The notes under the pieces are model-generated. The model worked only from the letters and a program-made list of their open reading frames with translations, made no database searches and was not told where the DNA came from. Source: an uncultured Pseudomonadota bacterium (GTDB lineage Bacteria > Pseudomonadota > Gammaproteobacteria > Burkholderiales > SG8-41). Taken from it: 7,959 nucleotides of DNA. How positions within the stretch are numbered: the stretch's first letter is position 1; each line of letters begins with the position of its first letter. The translations under genes were made by a program, and so were the position numbers. Shown here piece after piece: positions 1-5,456 of the stretch. The stretch covers positions 1 to 7,959 of the forward strand of contig CAMPGR010000150.1 of NCBI GenBank assembly GCA_946885605.1. The letters run 5' to 3'.

Positions 1-27
1 GCTTACGAGCTTGCGACGCGGGGATGA
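1..27 (+). CDS. rnc: 3' end of probable ribonuclease III gene (partial)
   Basis: The frame starting at base 1 reads AYELATRG and ends in TGA at 25-27, overlapping the era ATG (24-26) by the common ATGA arrangement. Only eight residues are visible, so the sequence itself is weak evidence. An AYE-L type ending suits the last helix of the RNase III double-stranded-RNA-binding domain, and rnc directly precedes era in most Proteobacteria. RNase III cleaves double-stranded RNA, including the rRNA precursors that Era later helps to mature. The identity is inferred mainly from gene order; any other upstream gene ending in this frame would look the same here. Confidence 0.55.
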   Translation, partial: AYELATRG

Positions 28-914
28 GCGAGCAGGCGCATCGCGCGGGCTATGTCGCGATCGTAGGACGGCCCAACGTCGGCAAGTCCACGCTGCTCAA
101 CTGGCTGGTGGGGCAAAAGGTCAGCATCACCTCGCCCAAGGCGCAGACGACGCGCCGCCAGATCATCGGCATTCTCACGCAGGAAGACGCCCAGCTCGTA
201 TTCGTCGACACGCCGGGGTTTCCAGCCCGGCGCGATACTGCCCTCAACCGGCTCATGAACCGCAGCGTGATCGCGGGGCTGCACGATGTGCACGCCGTGC
301 TGCTGGTGATCGAGGCTTTGAAGCTCGACGTGCGCGAAGTGGAGCTGCGTAAGGCCGTTCCCGCCGGCATCCCGGTGGTGGCGGTCATCAACAAGATCGA
401 TCGCGTGCGGGACAAGGCCGAGTTGCTCCCGTTCATCAAGGAAGTCGACGCGCGCCTCAACTGCTCCGCCATCGTGCCCGTCTCCGCGCTGAAGCGCTCC
501 GGCCGGGAAGAGCTCGTCAAAGTCGTGGCGGATCTGTTGCCGGAAGGCCCGCGTCTTTACGATGAAGACGAGGTCACGCATTCGAGCGAGCGCTTTCTCG
601 CGGCGGAACTCATCCGCGAAAAGCTCTTTCGAACTCTCGGGGCCGAGCTACCGTACGCGACGGCCGTGGAAATAGTGAAGTTCGAGCTTCGCGGCAATGT
701 CCGCCACATTCACGCCGAGATCCTCGTGGACAAGGCCAGCCAGAAGCCGATCGTGATCGGCCGCAGCGGCGAGAAGCTGAAGGCGATCGCGTCGCGGGCG
801 CGCCAGGATATGGAGCGTCTATTCGGCGGGAAGGTGTTTCTCGACGTGTGGGTCAAGGTTAAAACCGGCTGGGCGGACGATGAGCGCGCTCTGAAGCGGC
901 TGGGATACGAGTAA
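24..914 (+). CDS. era: GTPase Era, 16S rRNA-binding ribosome assembly factor
   Basis: Era is an essential GTPase that binds the 3' end of 16S rRNA through a KH domain and acts in late 30S subunit maturation. The 296-residue product has all G-domain motifs: P-loop GRPNVGKS at 15-22, the switch I region with KAQTTR around 39-44, DTPG at 62-65, NKID at 123-126 and SAL at 154-156. A C-terminal KH domain spans about 205-285 and carries the GRSG loop at 246-249. It is followed by the Era hallmark WVKVKxGWADDERALxxLGY, here ending in LGYE, so the protein is full length (about 300 is usual). The ATG overlaps the preceding stop codon, and recO follows after 2 nt, so the gene sits inside an operon. No strong Shine-Dalgarno is seen; coupling to the upstream gene probably supplies initiation. 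Nothing is unusual in the protein. Confidence 0.98.
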   Translation: MSEQAHRAGYVAIVGRPNVGKSTLLNWLVGQKVSITSPKAQTTRRQIIGILTQEDAQLVFVDTPGFPARRDTALNRLMNRSVIAGLHDVHAVLLVIEALKLDVREVELRKAVPAGIPVVAVINKIDRVRDKAELLPFIKEVDARLNCSAIVPVSALKRSGREELVKVVADLLPEGPRLYDEDEVTHSSERFLAAELIREKLFRTLGAELPYATAVEIVKFELRGNVRHIHAEILVDKASQKPIVIGRSGEKLKAIASRARQDMERLFGGKVFLDVWVKVKTGWADDERALKRLGYE

Positions 915-916
915 GG

Positions 917-1678
917 ATGAGCTCGGTGGAGAACCGAGCCGGTAGCATGCATTCCGGCAGCCGATCGAAGCACGACCAGCAACCCGCGTTCGTCCTGCAC
1001 AGTTATCCTTTTCGCGAAACGAGCGTCATCGTTGAGGCGTTCACCCGAGACGCGGGCAGAGTCGCGCTGGTCGCGCGTGGCGCCCGCCGGCCAAAGTCGG
1101 CGCTGCGCGGCGTGCTGCGCGCCTTTCAACCGCTGCTTTTGAGCTGGGGTGGAAAGGGCGAACTGCGCACCTTGCACAAGGCGGAGTGGCACGGTGCTTA
1201 TACGCCGCTCGGCGGGCTCTCGCTCATTTGCGGCTTCTATCTCAACGAATTGCTGCTCAAGTTTCTCGCACGTGACGATCCGCACGAACGCCTGTTTGCG
1301 GTGTACCAGGAAACGCTCAATGGGCTCGCCGCTCAGGGCGAGTCGGCCGCGACCCTGCGCCGCTTCGAGAAGCACCTGCTCGGGGAGCTCGGTTACGGGC
1401 TGATCCTCGACCGGGACGCCGAAACCGGCGCGCCCATCGCTGCCGAAGCGCGCTATACCTACGTAGTGGAGCGCGGGCCGGTCGCCCGGCAGGTCGAAGA
1501 GGCGGCAAACGGGGTAGAATTGAGCGGCCAGACGCTCATCGACATGCAGTCGGACAACTACACCACCACGGCCACGCTGCAGCAGAGCAAAGCGTTGATG
1601 CGGGCGCTCATCAACCACTACATCGGCGACCGAACGCTGCATACGCGCCAGTTGCTGCGTGATCTGCGCGCGCTATGA
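917..1678 (+). CDS. recO: DNA repair protein RecO
   Basis: RecO is the recombination mediator that, with RecR, loads RecA onto SSB-coated single-stranded DNA in the RecF pathway and also anneals DNA strands. The 253-residue product starts its conserved N-terminal OB-fold at [12 protein letters not shown] (residues 25-36) and continues with the family pattern [14 protein letters not shown] and LQPxxLSWxGKGEL-like residues. A helical domain ([12 protein letters not shown]) follows, and the C-terminus ends in TRQLLRDL. Only one cysteine is present, so the zinc module of Gram-positive RecO is absent, as in other Proteobacteria. The start is uncertain: ATG 917 gives a 24-residue leader before the OB-fold, and the in-frame ATG 947 gives 14. 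Neither has a well-spaced Shine-Dalgarno, and a hairpin lies between them (921-939). I kept 917 because it lies 2 nt after the era stop. The stop overlaps the pdxJ ATG. Confidence 0.95.
   Translation: MSSVENRAGSMHSGSRSKHDQQPAFVLHSYPFRETSVIVEAFTRDAGRVALVARGARRPKSALRGVLRAFQPLLLSWGGKGELRTLHKAEWHGAYTPLGGLSLICGFYLNELLLKFLARDDPHERLFAVYQETLNGLAAQGESAATLRRFEKHLLGELGYGLILDRDAETGAPIAAEARYTYVVERGPVARQVEEAANGVELSGQTLIDMQSDNYTTTATLQQSKALMRALINHYIGDRTLHTRQLLRDLRAL
921..939 (+). promoter_or_regulatory. Perfect 7-bp hairpin at the recO translation start
   Basis: GCTCGGT at 921-927 is exactly complementary to ACCGAGC at 933-939, leaving the 5-nt loop GGAGA at 928-932. The hairpin begins one base after the recO ATG at 917-919 and ends 7 nt before the in-frame ATG at 947. 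The loop resembles a Shine-Dalgarno core, but it lies about 15 nt from ATG 947, which is long. The inverted repeat is directly visible; any role in recO initiation is inference. In GC-rich DNA a 7-bp stem can occur by chance. Confidence 0.35.
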
Positions 1679-2397
1679 AGCTGCTTGGCGTCAATATCGA
1701 CCACGTGGCGACGCTGCGCCAGGCGCGCGGTACGCGCTACCCCAGCCCCGTTGAAGCCGCGCTTCTGGCGGAGACGGCCGGCGCCGACTACATAACGCTT
1801 CATCTGCGGGAAGATCGCCGGCACATTCAGGACCGCGATGTCATCGTCTTGCGCGAAGTGCTGAAGACGCGGATGAATCTCGAGTGCGCGGTGACCGACG
1901 CGATGATGGATTTCGCCGTGCGCTTGCGGCCGCACGATGTATGCCTCGTGCCGGAAAAACGCGCCGAGCTCACGACGGAGGGCGGGCTCGACGTAGTGGG
2001 GAATTTCGACCGGGTAAGAGCTGCGGTGCGCGCCCTGGGCGGCGCCGGCATCCGCGTATCGCTCTTCATTGATCCGGACACTGAACAGATCGATGCCGCG
2101 TGCGAGACCGGCGCGCCGGTGATCGAATTGCATACGGGCCGCTACGCCGACGCGGAGACGGTTGCGCATCAGCATGCGGAGCTCGAGAAAGTGCGCGCGG
2201 CGGCGGGTTATGCGAGCGCAAAGAACCTCCATGTCAATGCCGGGCACGGCCTCAACTATCACAACGTGATCTCCATCGCCGCCATCGCCGAGCTCCGCGA
2301 GCTCAATATCGGACATGCCATCGTGGCGCACGCCTTGATGGTGGGCTTCGCACGCGCCGTGCGCGAGATGAAAGAGCTGATCCGGTCGGCGCCGTGA
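1675..2397 (+). CDS. pdxJ: Pyridoxine 5'-phosphate synthase PdxJ
   Basis: PdxJ condenses 3-amino-2-oxopropyl phosphate with 1-deoxy-D-xylulose 5-phosphate to give pyridoxine 5'-phosphate, the last ring-forming step of the DXP-dependent vitamin B6 pathway, in the cytoplasm. The 240-residue product is full length. It opens with [17 protein letters not shown] (4-20), in which N7, D9 and R18 correspond to the substrate-binding residues of the E. coli enzyme. The active-site residues H43, R45, H50 and E70 are present with the usual 2-residue offset. The late motif [10 protein letters not shown] supplies H191, the counterpart of E. coli H193. The phosphate-binding segment VSLFIDPD lies at about 128-135. 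The ATG overlaps the recO stop (ATGA, 1675-1678) and no independent ribosome binding site is seen. Placement next to recO and acpS is standard for Proteobacteria. Confidence 0.98.
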   Translation: MKLLGVNIDHVATLRQARGTRYPSPVEAALLAETAGADYITLHLREDRRHIQDRDVIVLREVLKTRMNLECAVTDAMMDFAVRLRPHDVCLVPEKRAELTTEGGLDVVGNFDRVRAAVRALGGAGIRVSLFIDPDTEQIDAACETGAPVIELHTGRYADAETVAHQHAELEKVRAAAGYASAKNLHVNAGHGLNYHNVISIAAIAELRELNIGHAIVAHALMVGFARAVREMKELIRSAP

Positions 2398-2774
2398 TCT
2401 ACGGCATCGGTATAGACGTGGTCGAGCCGCATCGCGTGGCACGGCTGATCGAAAAGTACGGCGAGCGTTTCGCGCGGCGTGTCCTGACGCCGCTCGAATG
2501 GCCGGGTTACCGGAAGACGGTGCGTCCAGTGCTTTTCATCGCCAACCGCTTCGCTGCGAAAGAGGCTTTTTCCAAAGCCATGGGGACCGGTTTTCGCTAT
2601 CCCGTGACCTTGCAGTGCATCAGCGTGGTGCAGAACAGCGCCGGCAAACCGGGTTTCGCATTTCATCCCGCGCTCGAGCGCCTCGTTGCCGCTCGCGGCA
2701 TCGTGGGGTATCACCTTACGATCAGCGACGAGTCGAGCCTGGCGTGCGCCTGCGTGGTACTGGAGGGCGCATGA
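2394..2774 (+). CDS. acpS: Holo-[acyl-carrier-protein] synthase AcpS
   Basis: AcpS transfers the 4'-phosphopantetheine arm of coenzyme A to a serine of acyl carrier protein, activating it for fatty acid synthesis. The start is a GTG at 2394-2396 that overlaps the pdxJ TGA (GTGA). This gives a protein of 126 residues, the family's usual length, beginning [11 protein letters not shown]. Longer readings in this frame run back into pdxJ and are not credible. The magnesium ligands are present: D8 in GIGIDVVE and E57 in [15 protein letters not shown] (52-66). The C-terminus holds the typical [18 protein letters not shown] pattern, with H-x-S-x-(S/T)D as in the family. The GTG start and the lack of a separate ribosome binding site suggest that translation depends on ribosomes finishing pdxJ. 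The stop overlaps the nagZ ATG. Confidence 0.97.
   Translation: MIYGIGIDVVEPHRVARLIEKYGERFARRVLTPLEWPGYRKTVRPVLFIANRFAAKEAFSKAMGTGFRYPVTLQCISVVQNSAGKPGFAFHPALERLVAARGIVGYHLTISDESSLACACVVLEGA
2762..2766 (+). promoter_or_regulatory. Shine-Dalgarno sequence of nagZ
   Basis: GGAGG lies 4 nt upstream of ATG 2771 inside the last acpS codons. It fixes the nagZ start at 2771 and rejects the longer reading that would extend back through acpS. It is the best ribosome binding site in the first operon block, so nagZ may be initiated independently as well as by coupling. Confidence 0.7.
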
Positions 2775-3838
2775 CCGCACGCATCATGCCGCTCGGGCCG
2801 GTCATGCTCGATCTCGCGGGCACCGAAATCAGCGCGGAGGAGGAGCGGCGGCTGCTTAATCCGCTCACCGGAGGTGTAATTCTCTTTTCACGGAATTACG
2901 CCTCCCCGGCACAATTGCTCGACCTCACGGCTGCGATACACCGTCTGCGCAACCCGGCTCTCATCATCGCGGTCGATCACGAGGGCGGTCGCGTGCAGCG
3001 ATTCCGCGAGGGCTTCACGCGGTTGCCTGCGATGCGCGATCTTGGCAAGCGTTGGGACGTCAATTCCGGCGAGGCGCGGCGCCTTGCCCGCGGCATCGGC
3101 TTCATACTCGCCGCGGAATTGCAGGCACATGGCGTGGATTTGAGCTTCGCTCCGGTGCTCGATGTGGATACGGGCGCGAGCAGCGTCATAGGCGATCGCG
3201 CATTCCATTCCGACCCGCATGTGGTGGCGGAGCTTGCGAGCGAGCTGATCGGAGGGCTGCACCAGGCGGGCATGGCCGCGGTAGGCAAGCATTTTCCCGG
3301 ACACGGCCATGTCAGCGCGGATTCGCACTGCGAGTTGCCGGTGGACGATCGGCCGTACGAGGCCATAGAATCGAGTGATCTCGTGCCTTTTCGGCGGCTT
3401 GCCGGATCGCGCCTGAACGGCATCATGCCGGCGCACGTGGTTTATTCGAGGGTCGACGCACGGCCCGCCGGATTCTCGCCGGTATGGCTGAAGCAGGTCC
3501 TGCGCAGCGAGCTCAGGTTCGACGGCGTCATATTCAGCGACGATCTCAGCATGGAAGGTGCCCGTGGCGCGGGGAGCATCGTCCAGCGGGCCGCGGCGGC
3601 GCTCGCTGCCGGGTGCGACATGGTGCTCGCGTGCAACGATCCGGCAGGCGCCGAAACACTGCTGGCGGAGCTCGACTACAGCATGCCGGCCGTCGCCCTG
3701 ATGCGTCTCGCGCGCATGCACGGCAGGCGGCTATTCCCGAGCATGTCGAAGTTGCGCGAGGACGAGCGCTACGCGAACGCGCTGCACGCGGTTTCGGGTA
3801 TCGGGCTCGGAAGCGGGGATCTCCCGCTCGGCGCGTAG
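2771..3838 (+). CDS. nagZ: Beta-N-acetylhexosaminidase NagZ (glycoside hydrolase family 3)
   Basis: NagZ removes N-acetylglucosamine from GlcNAc-1,6-anhydromuropeptides in the cytoplasm during peptidoglycan recycling. In species with an inducible AmpC this feeds the signal for beta-lactamase induction; no such gene is in this window. The 355-residue product is a single TIM barrel with no signal peptide, close to the usual 340-360. Substrate-binding residues lie in VDHEGGRVQRF (68-78). The family motif KHFPGHGHVSADSH is at 173-186, with D184 and H186 forming the expected acid/base dyad. The nucleophile is D257 in FSDDLSM (255-261). The start is set by the Shine-Dalgarno at 2762-2766 and the ATGA overlap with acpS. 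The tail after about residue 335 is low in recognisable motifs, as is common. A transporter gene follows after 4 nt. Confidence 0.97.
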   Translation: MTARIMPLGPVMLDLAGTEISAEEERRLLNPLTGGVILFSRNYASPAQLLDLTAAIHRLRNPALIIAVDHEGGRVQRFREGFTRLPAMRDLGKRWDVNSGEARRLARGIGFILAAELQAHGVDLSFAPVLDVDTGASSVIGDRAFHSDPHVVAELASELIGGLHQAGMAAVGKHFPGHGHVSADSHCELPVDDRPYEAIESSDLVPFRRLAGSRLNGIMPAHVVYSRVDARPAGFSPVWLKQVLRSELRFDGVIFSDDLSMEGARGAGSIVQRAAAALAAGCDMVLACNDPAGAETLLAELDYSMPAVALMRLARMHGRRLFPSMSKLREDERYANALHAVSGIGLGSGDLPLGA

Positions 3839-3842
3839 AGCG

Positions 3843-4760
3843 ATGGCCGGGCACCACCATCACCGCAGGGTGCGCAAGCCCGCTTTCGCGACGGCACTCG
3901 CGATCACCGTTTTCTATGCTGTCGTCGAACTCGTGGGCGGCCTATGGTCGCAGTCGCTTGCCCTCATCAGCGACGCCGGCCACATGTTCTCCGACGCGCT
4001 CGCGCTGGTGCTTGCGGCCGTCGCGGCCTGGTTCGCCCAGCGCCCGGCCAGTGAACGCCATTCCTATGGCTGGGCGCGCGCCGAAGTGATCGGCGCCATG
4101 CTGAACGGGTTCCTCATGTTGCCCATCGTCGTGTGGCTGGTGGTCGAAGCCGTGCAGCGCCTCATGGCTCCGCGGCCCGTGATGGCGGGAGGGGTCATCG
4201 TGATTGCCTTCTTCGGGCTCGCCGTCAATGGCGTCGTGGCCTACGTGCTGAGCCGCAGCGCGCATAACCTGAACGTGCGTGCAGCGCTGATCCACGTCAT
4301 GGGCGACCTGGTGAGCTCCCTGGCTGCGCTCATTGCCGGTGCCGTCATCTACGTCACCGGATGGCTTCTGATCGACCCCATCCTGTCGCTCGTGATCGCA
4401 GCGCTGATCCTGATGACCACCCTGCGGCTGCTGCGCGATACGCTGCACGTCCTCATGGAAGGCGTTCCTTCGGCTGTCGGCTTCAGCGAGATCGGAAACG
4501 CGCTCGCCGCTCTCCCGGGCGTCGTTGCGGTACACGACCTGCATGTATGGGGCATCACACCGGAGAGCGTATCGCTTTCCGCGCACATGGAGATCGAGAA
4601 GCTCGAGGACTGGCCGGGCATACTCGCGCGTTCGCGCCGGCTGCTGCACGATCGATTCGGCATCGACCACGTTACGCTGCAGCCCGAAGCGGTGGGGACC
4701 GGCATTCCACGCGAGGCCGTCGTCCAGCTTTGGCCGCGAGGGCGGCGTCCGCGCCGGTAG
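3843..4760 (+). CDS. Cation diffusion facilitator family metal exporter (CzcD/ZitB-like)
   Basis: CDF proteins are dimeric inner-membrane antiporters that expel Zn2+ (often also Co2+ or Cd2+) in exchange for protons. The 305-residue product shows six hydrophobic segments (about 14-36, 38-64, 83-109, 115-137, 147-172, 175-197) and a cytoplasmic C-terminal domain. The metal site is a paired H-x3-D: H47/D51 in SDAGHMFSD (TM2) and H152/D156 in HVMGD (TM5), the arrangement of zinc-type members. The C-terminal domain keeps VHDLHVWGITPESVSLSAH. Residues 4-7 are four consecutive histidines, a possible metal-binding or sensing patch; the usual His-rich loop between TM4 and TM5 is absent. It starts 4 nt after the nagZ stop with no clear Shine-Dalgarno, suggesting co-transcription. 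No metal-responsive regulator is adjacent. Substrate specificity cannot be fixed from sequence, so I give no symbol. Confidence 0.93.
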   Translation: MAGHHHHRRVRKPAFATALAITVFYAVVELVGGLWSQSLALISDAGHMFSDALALVLAAVAAWFAQRPASERHSYGWARAEVIGAMLNGFLMLPIVVWLVVEAVQRLMAPRPVMAGGVIVIAFFGLAVNGVVAYVLSRSAHNLNVRAALIHVMGDLVSSLAALIAGAVIYVTGWLLIDPILSLVIAALILMTTLRLLRDTLHVLMEGVPSAVGFSEIGNALAALPGVVAVHDLHVWGITPESVSLSAHMEIEKLEDWPGILARSRRLLHDRFGIDHVTLQPEAVGTGIPREAVVQLWPRGRRPRR

Positions 4761-4762
4761 CC

Positions 4763-4770
4763 GGGAGAGG
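4763..4770 (+). promoter_or_regulatory. Ribosome binding site of the uracil-DNA glycosylase gene
   Basis: GGGAGAGG lies in the 12-nt gap after the transporter stop and 2 nt before ATG 4773; its GGGAG core is 5 nt from the ATG. It supports 4773 as the start and indicates independent initiation of this gene. Confidence 0.65.
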
Positions 4771-4772
4771 GA

Positions 4773-5420
4773 ATGAGCTCCGAATGCATCGAATTTTCCG
4801 GGTCGTGTACGCGCTGCGCCCGCCTCGCGCGTGAACGCAAACGTATCCGCGCCGAGCTTCCTCACTATCACGCGCAGCCGGTCGCCGCCTTCGGCGATCC
4901 GGCACCGAGGCTGCTCGTCGTGGGGCTTGCGCCGGGCATGCACGGCGCAAACCGCACCGGGCGCCCCTTTACCGGCGACCATGCCGGCATCTTGCTCTAC
5001 GAGACGCTACACCGATTCGGATTTGCGAATAAGCCGGAGGCGCGTTCGGTGAACGACGGTTTGCGTCTGCAGGGCTGCCGCATCACCAACGCGGTGAAGT
5101 GCTGGCCTCCGCAAAACAAGCCTCTGCCCGACGAGGTCAGGCGCTGTAATGTCTACCTGCGCCAGGAACTTGCCGCGCTGCCCTGCGGCGCGACGGTTCT
5201 TGCCCTGGGCGCCGTGGCGCACCAGGCAGTGCTTACGGCAAGCGCATTGCGACGGGCGGCTTACCCTTTCGCCCATGGCGCGCGTCATGCGCTGCCGAAC
5301 GGGCTCATCCTCTTCGATAGCTACCATTGCAGTCGCTATAATACGCAGACCGGCCGCCTGACAGCGGACATGTTCCGCAAAGTATTTGCAGCGATGACCA
5401 AGCAACTGCGCGCCGGGTGA
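4773..5420 (+). CDS. Family 5-like (UdgB-type) iron-sulfur uracil-DNA glycosylase
   Basis: This superfamily removes uracil and some other deaminated bases from DNA in base excision repair. The 215-residue product carries motif 1 as GLAPGMHGANRTGRPFTGD (51-69), which is the family 5 (UDGb) form and lacks the polar catalytic residue of family 1 and 4 enzymes in that loop. The TNAVKC segment (105-110) and motif 2 SYHCSRYNTQTGRLT (183-197, with H185) also fit. Four cysteines, C12, C15, C110 and C125 (C-x2-C and C-x14-C), match the 4Fe-4S ligand spacing of families 4 and 5. The Fe-S cluster and substrate range are inferred from the family; family 5 enzymes often also act on hypoxanthine or xanthine. 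A family 1 Ung may exist elsewhere in the genome. uvrC, another DNA repair gene, begins 34 nt downstream. Confidence 0.9.
   Translation: MSSECIEFSGSCTRCARLARERKRIRAELPHYHAQPVAAFGDPAPRLLVVGLAPGMHGANRTGRPFTGDHAGILLYETLHRFGFANKPEARSVNDGLRLQGCRITNAVKCWPPQNKPLPDEVRRCNVYLRQELAALPCGATVLALGAVAHQAVLTASALRRAAYPFAHGARHALPNGLILFDSYHCSRYNTQTGRLTADMFRKVFAAMTKQLRAG
5314..5342 (+). promoter_or_regulatory. Candidate sigma70-type promoter for uvrC-pgsA
   Basis: A perfect -10 hexamer TATAAT at 5337-5342 is preceded, with exactly 17 nt between, by TCGATA at 5314-5319 (4 of 6 matches to TTGACA). It lies inside the glycosylase gene, about 113 nt upstream of ATG 5455, where it could drive uvrC and pgsA separately from the upstream genes. 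The -10 falls on the Tyr-Asn codons of the conserved motif 2, so protein constraint alone could explain it. Transcription from it is inference. Confidence 0.4.
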
Positions 5421-5425
5421 TTCCG

Positions 5426-5456
5426 ATCCTCCTCCCGGTCCAGCGGCTGCGAGGAT
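5426..5456 (+). promoter_or_regulatory. Possible stem around the upstream uvrC start
   Basis: ATCCTC at 5426-5431 is complementary to GAGGAT at 5451-5456, with 19 nt between. The 3' arm contains the only Shine-Dalgarno-like GAGG (5451-5454) and the first two bases of ATG 5455. If formed, it would mask both. The stem is only 6 bp, so it is weak evidence for control; it mainly adds to the uncertainty about which uvrC start is used. Confidence 0.2.

Noticed and set aside
1515..1520. TAGAAT as a -10 box inside recO, possibly for pdxJ
   Set aside because: No acceptable -35 is found at 16-18 nt upstream (AGGTCGAA region), so a single 5/6 hexamer is not enough.
2498..2770. N-terminal extension of nagZ back through acpS
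   Set aside because: The extension is out of frame with acpS, low in hydrophobic residues, and unlike NagZ; the Shine-Dalgarno and ATGA at 2762-2774 fix the start at 2771.
3942..4982. Minus-strand open frame of 346 codons across the transporter and glycosylase start
   Set aside because: It is His/Arg/Asp-rich with no family features and crosses two well-supported genes; a shadow of the plus-strand coding.
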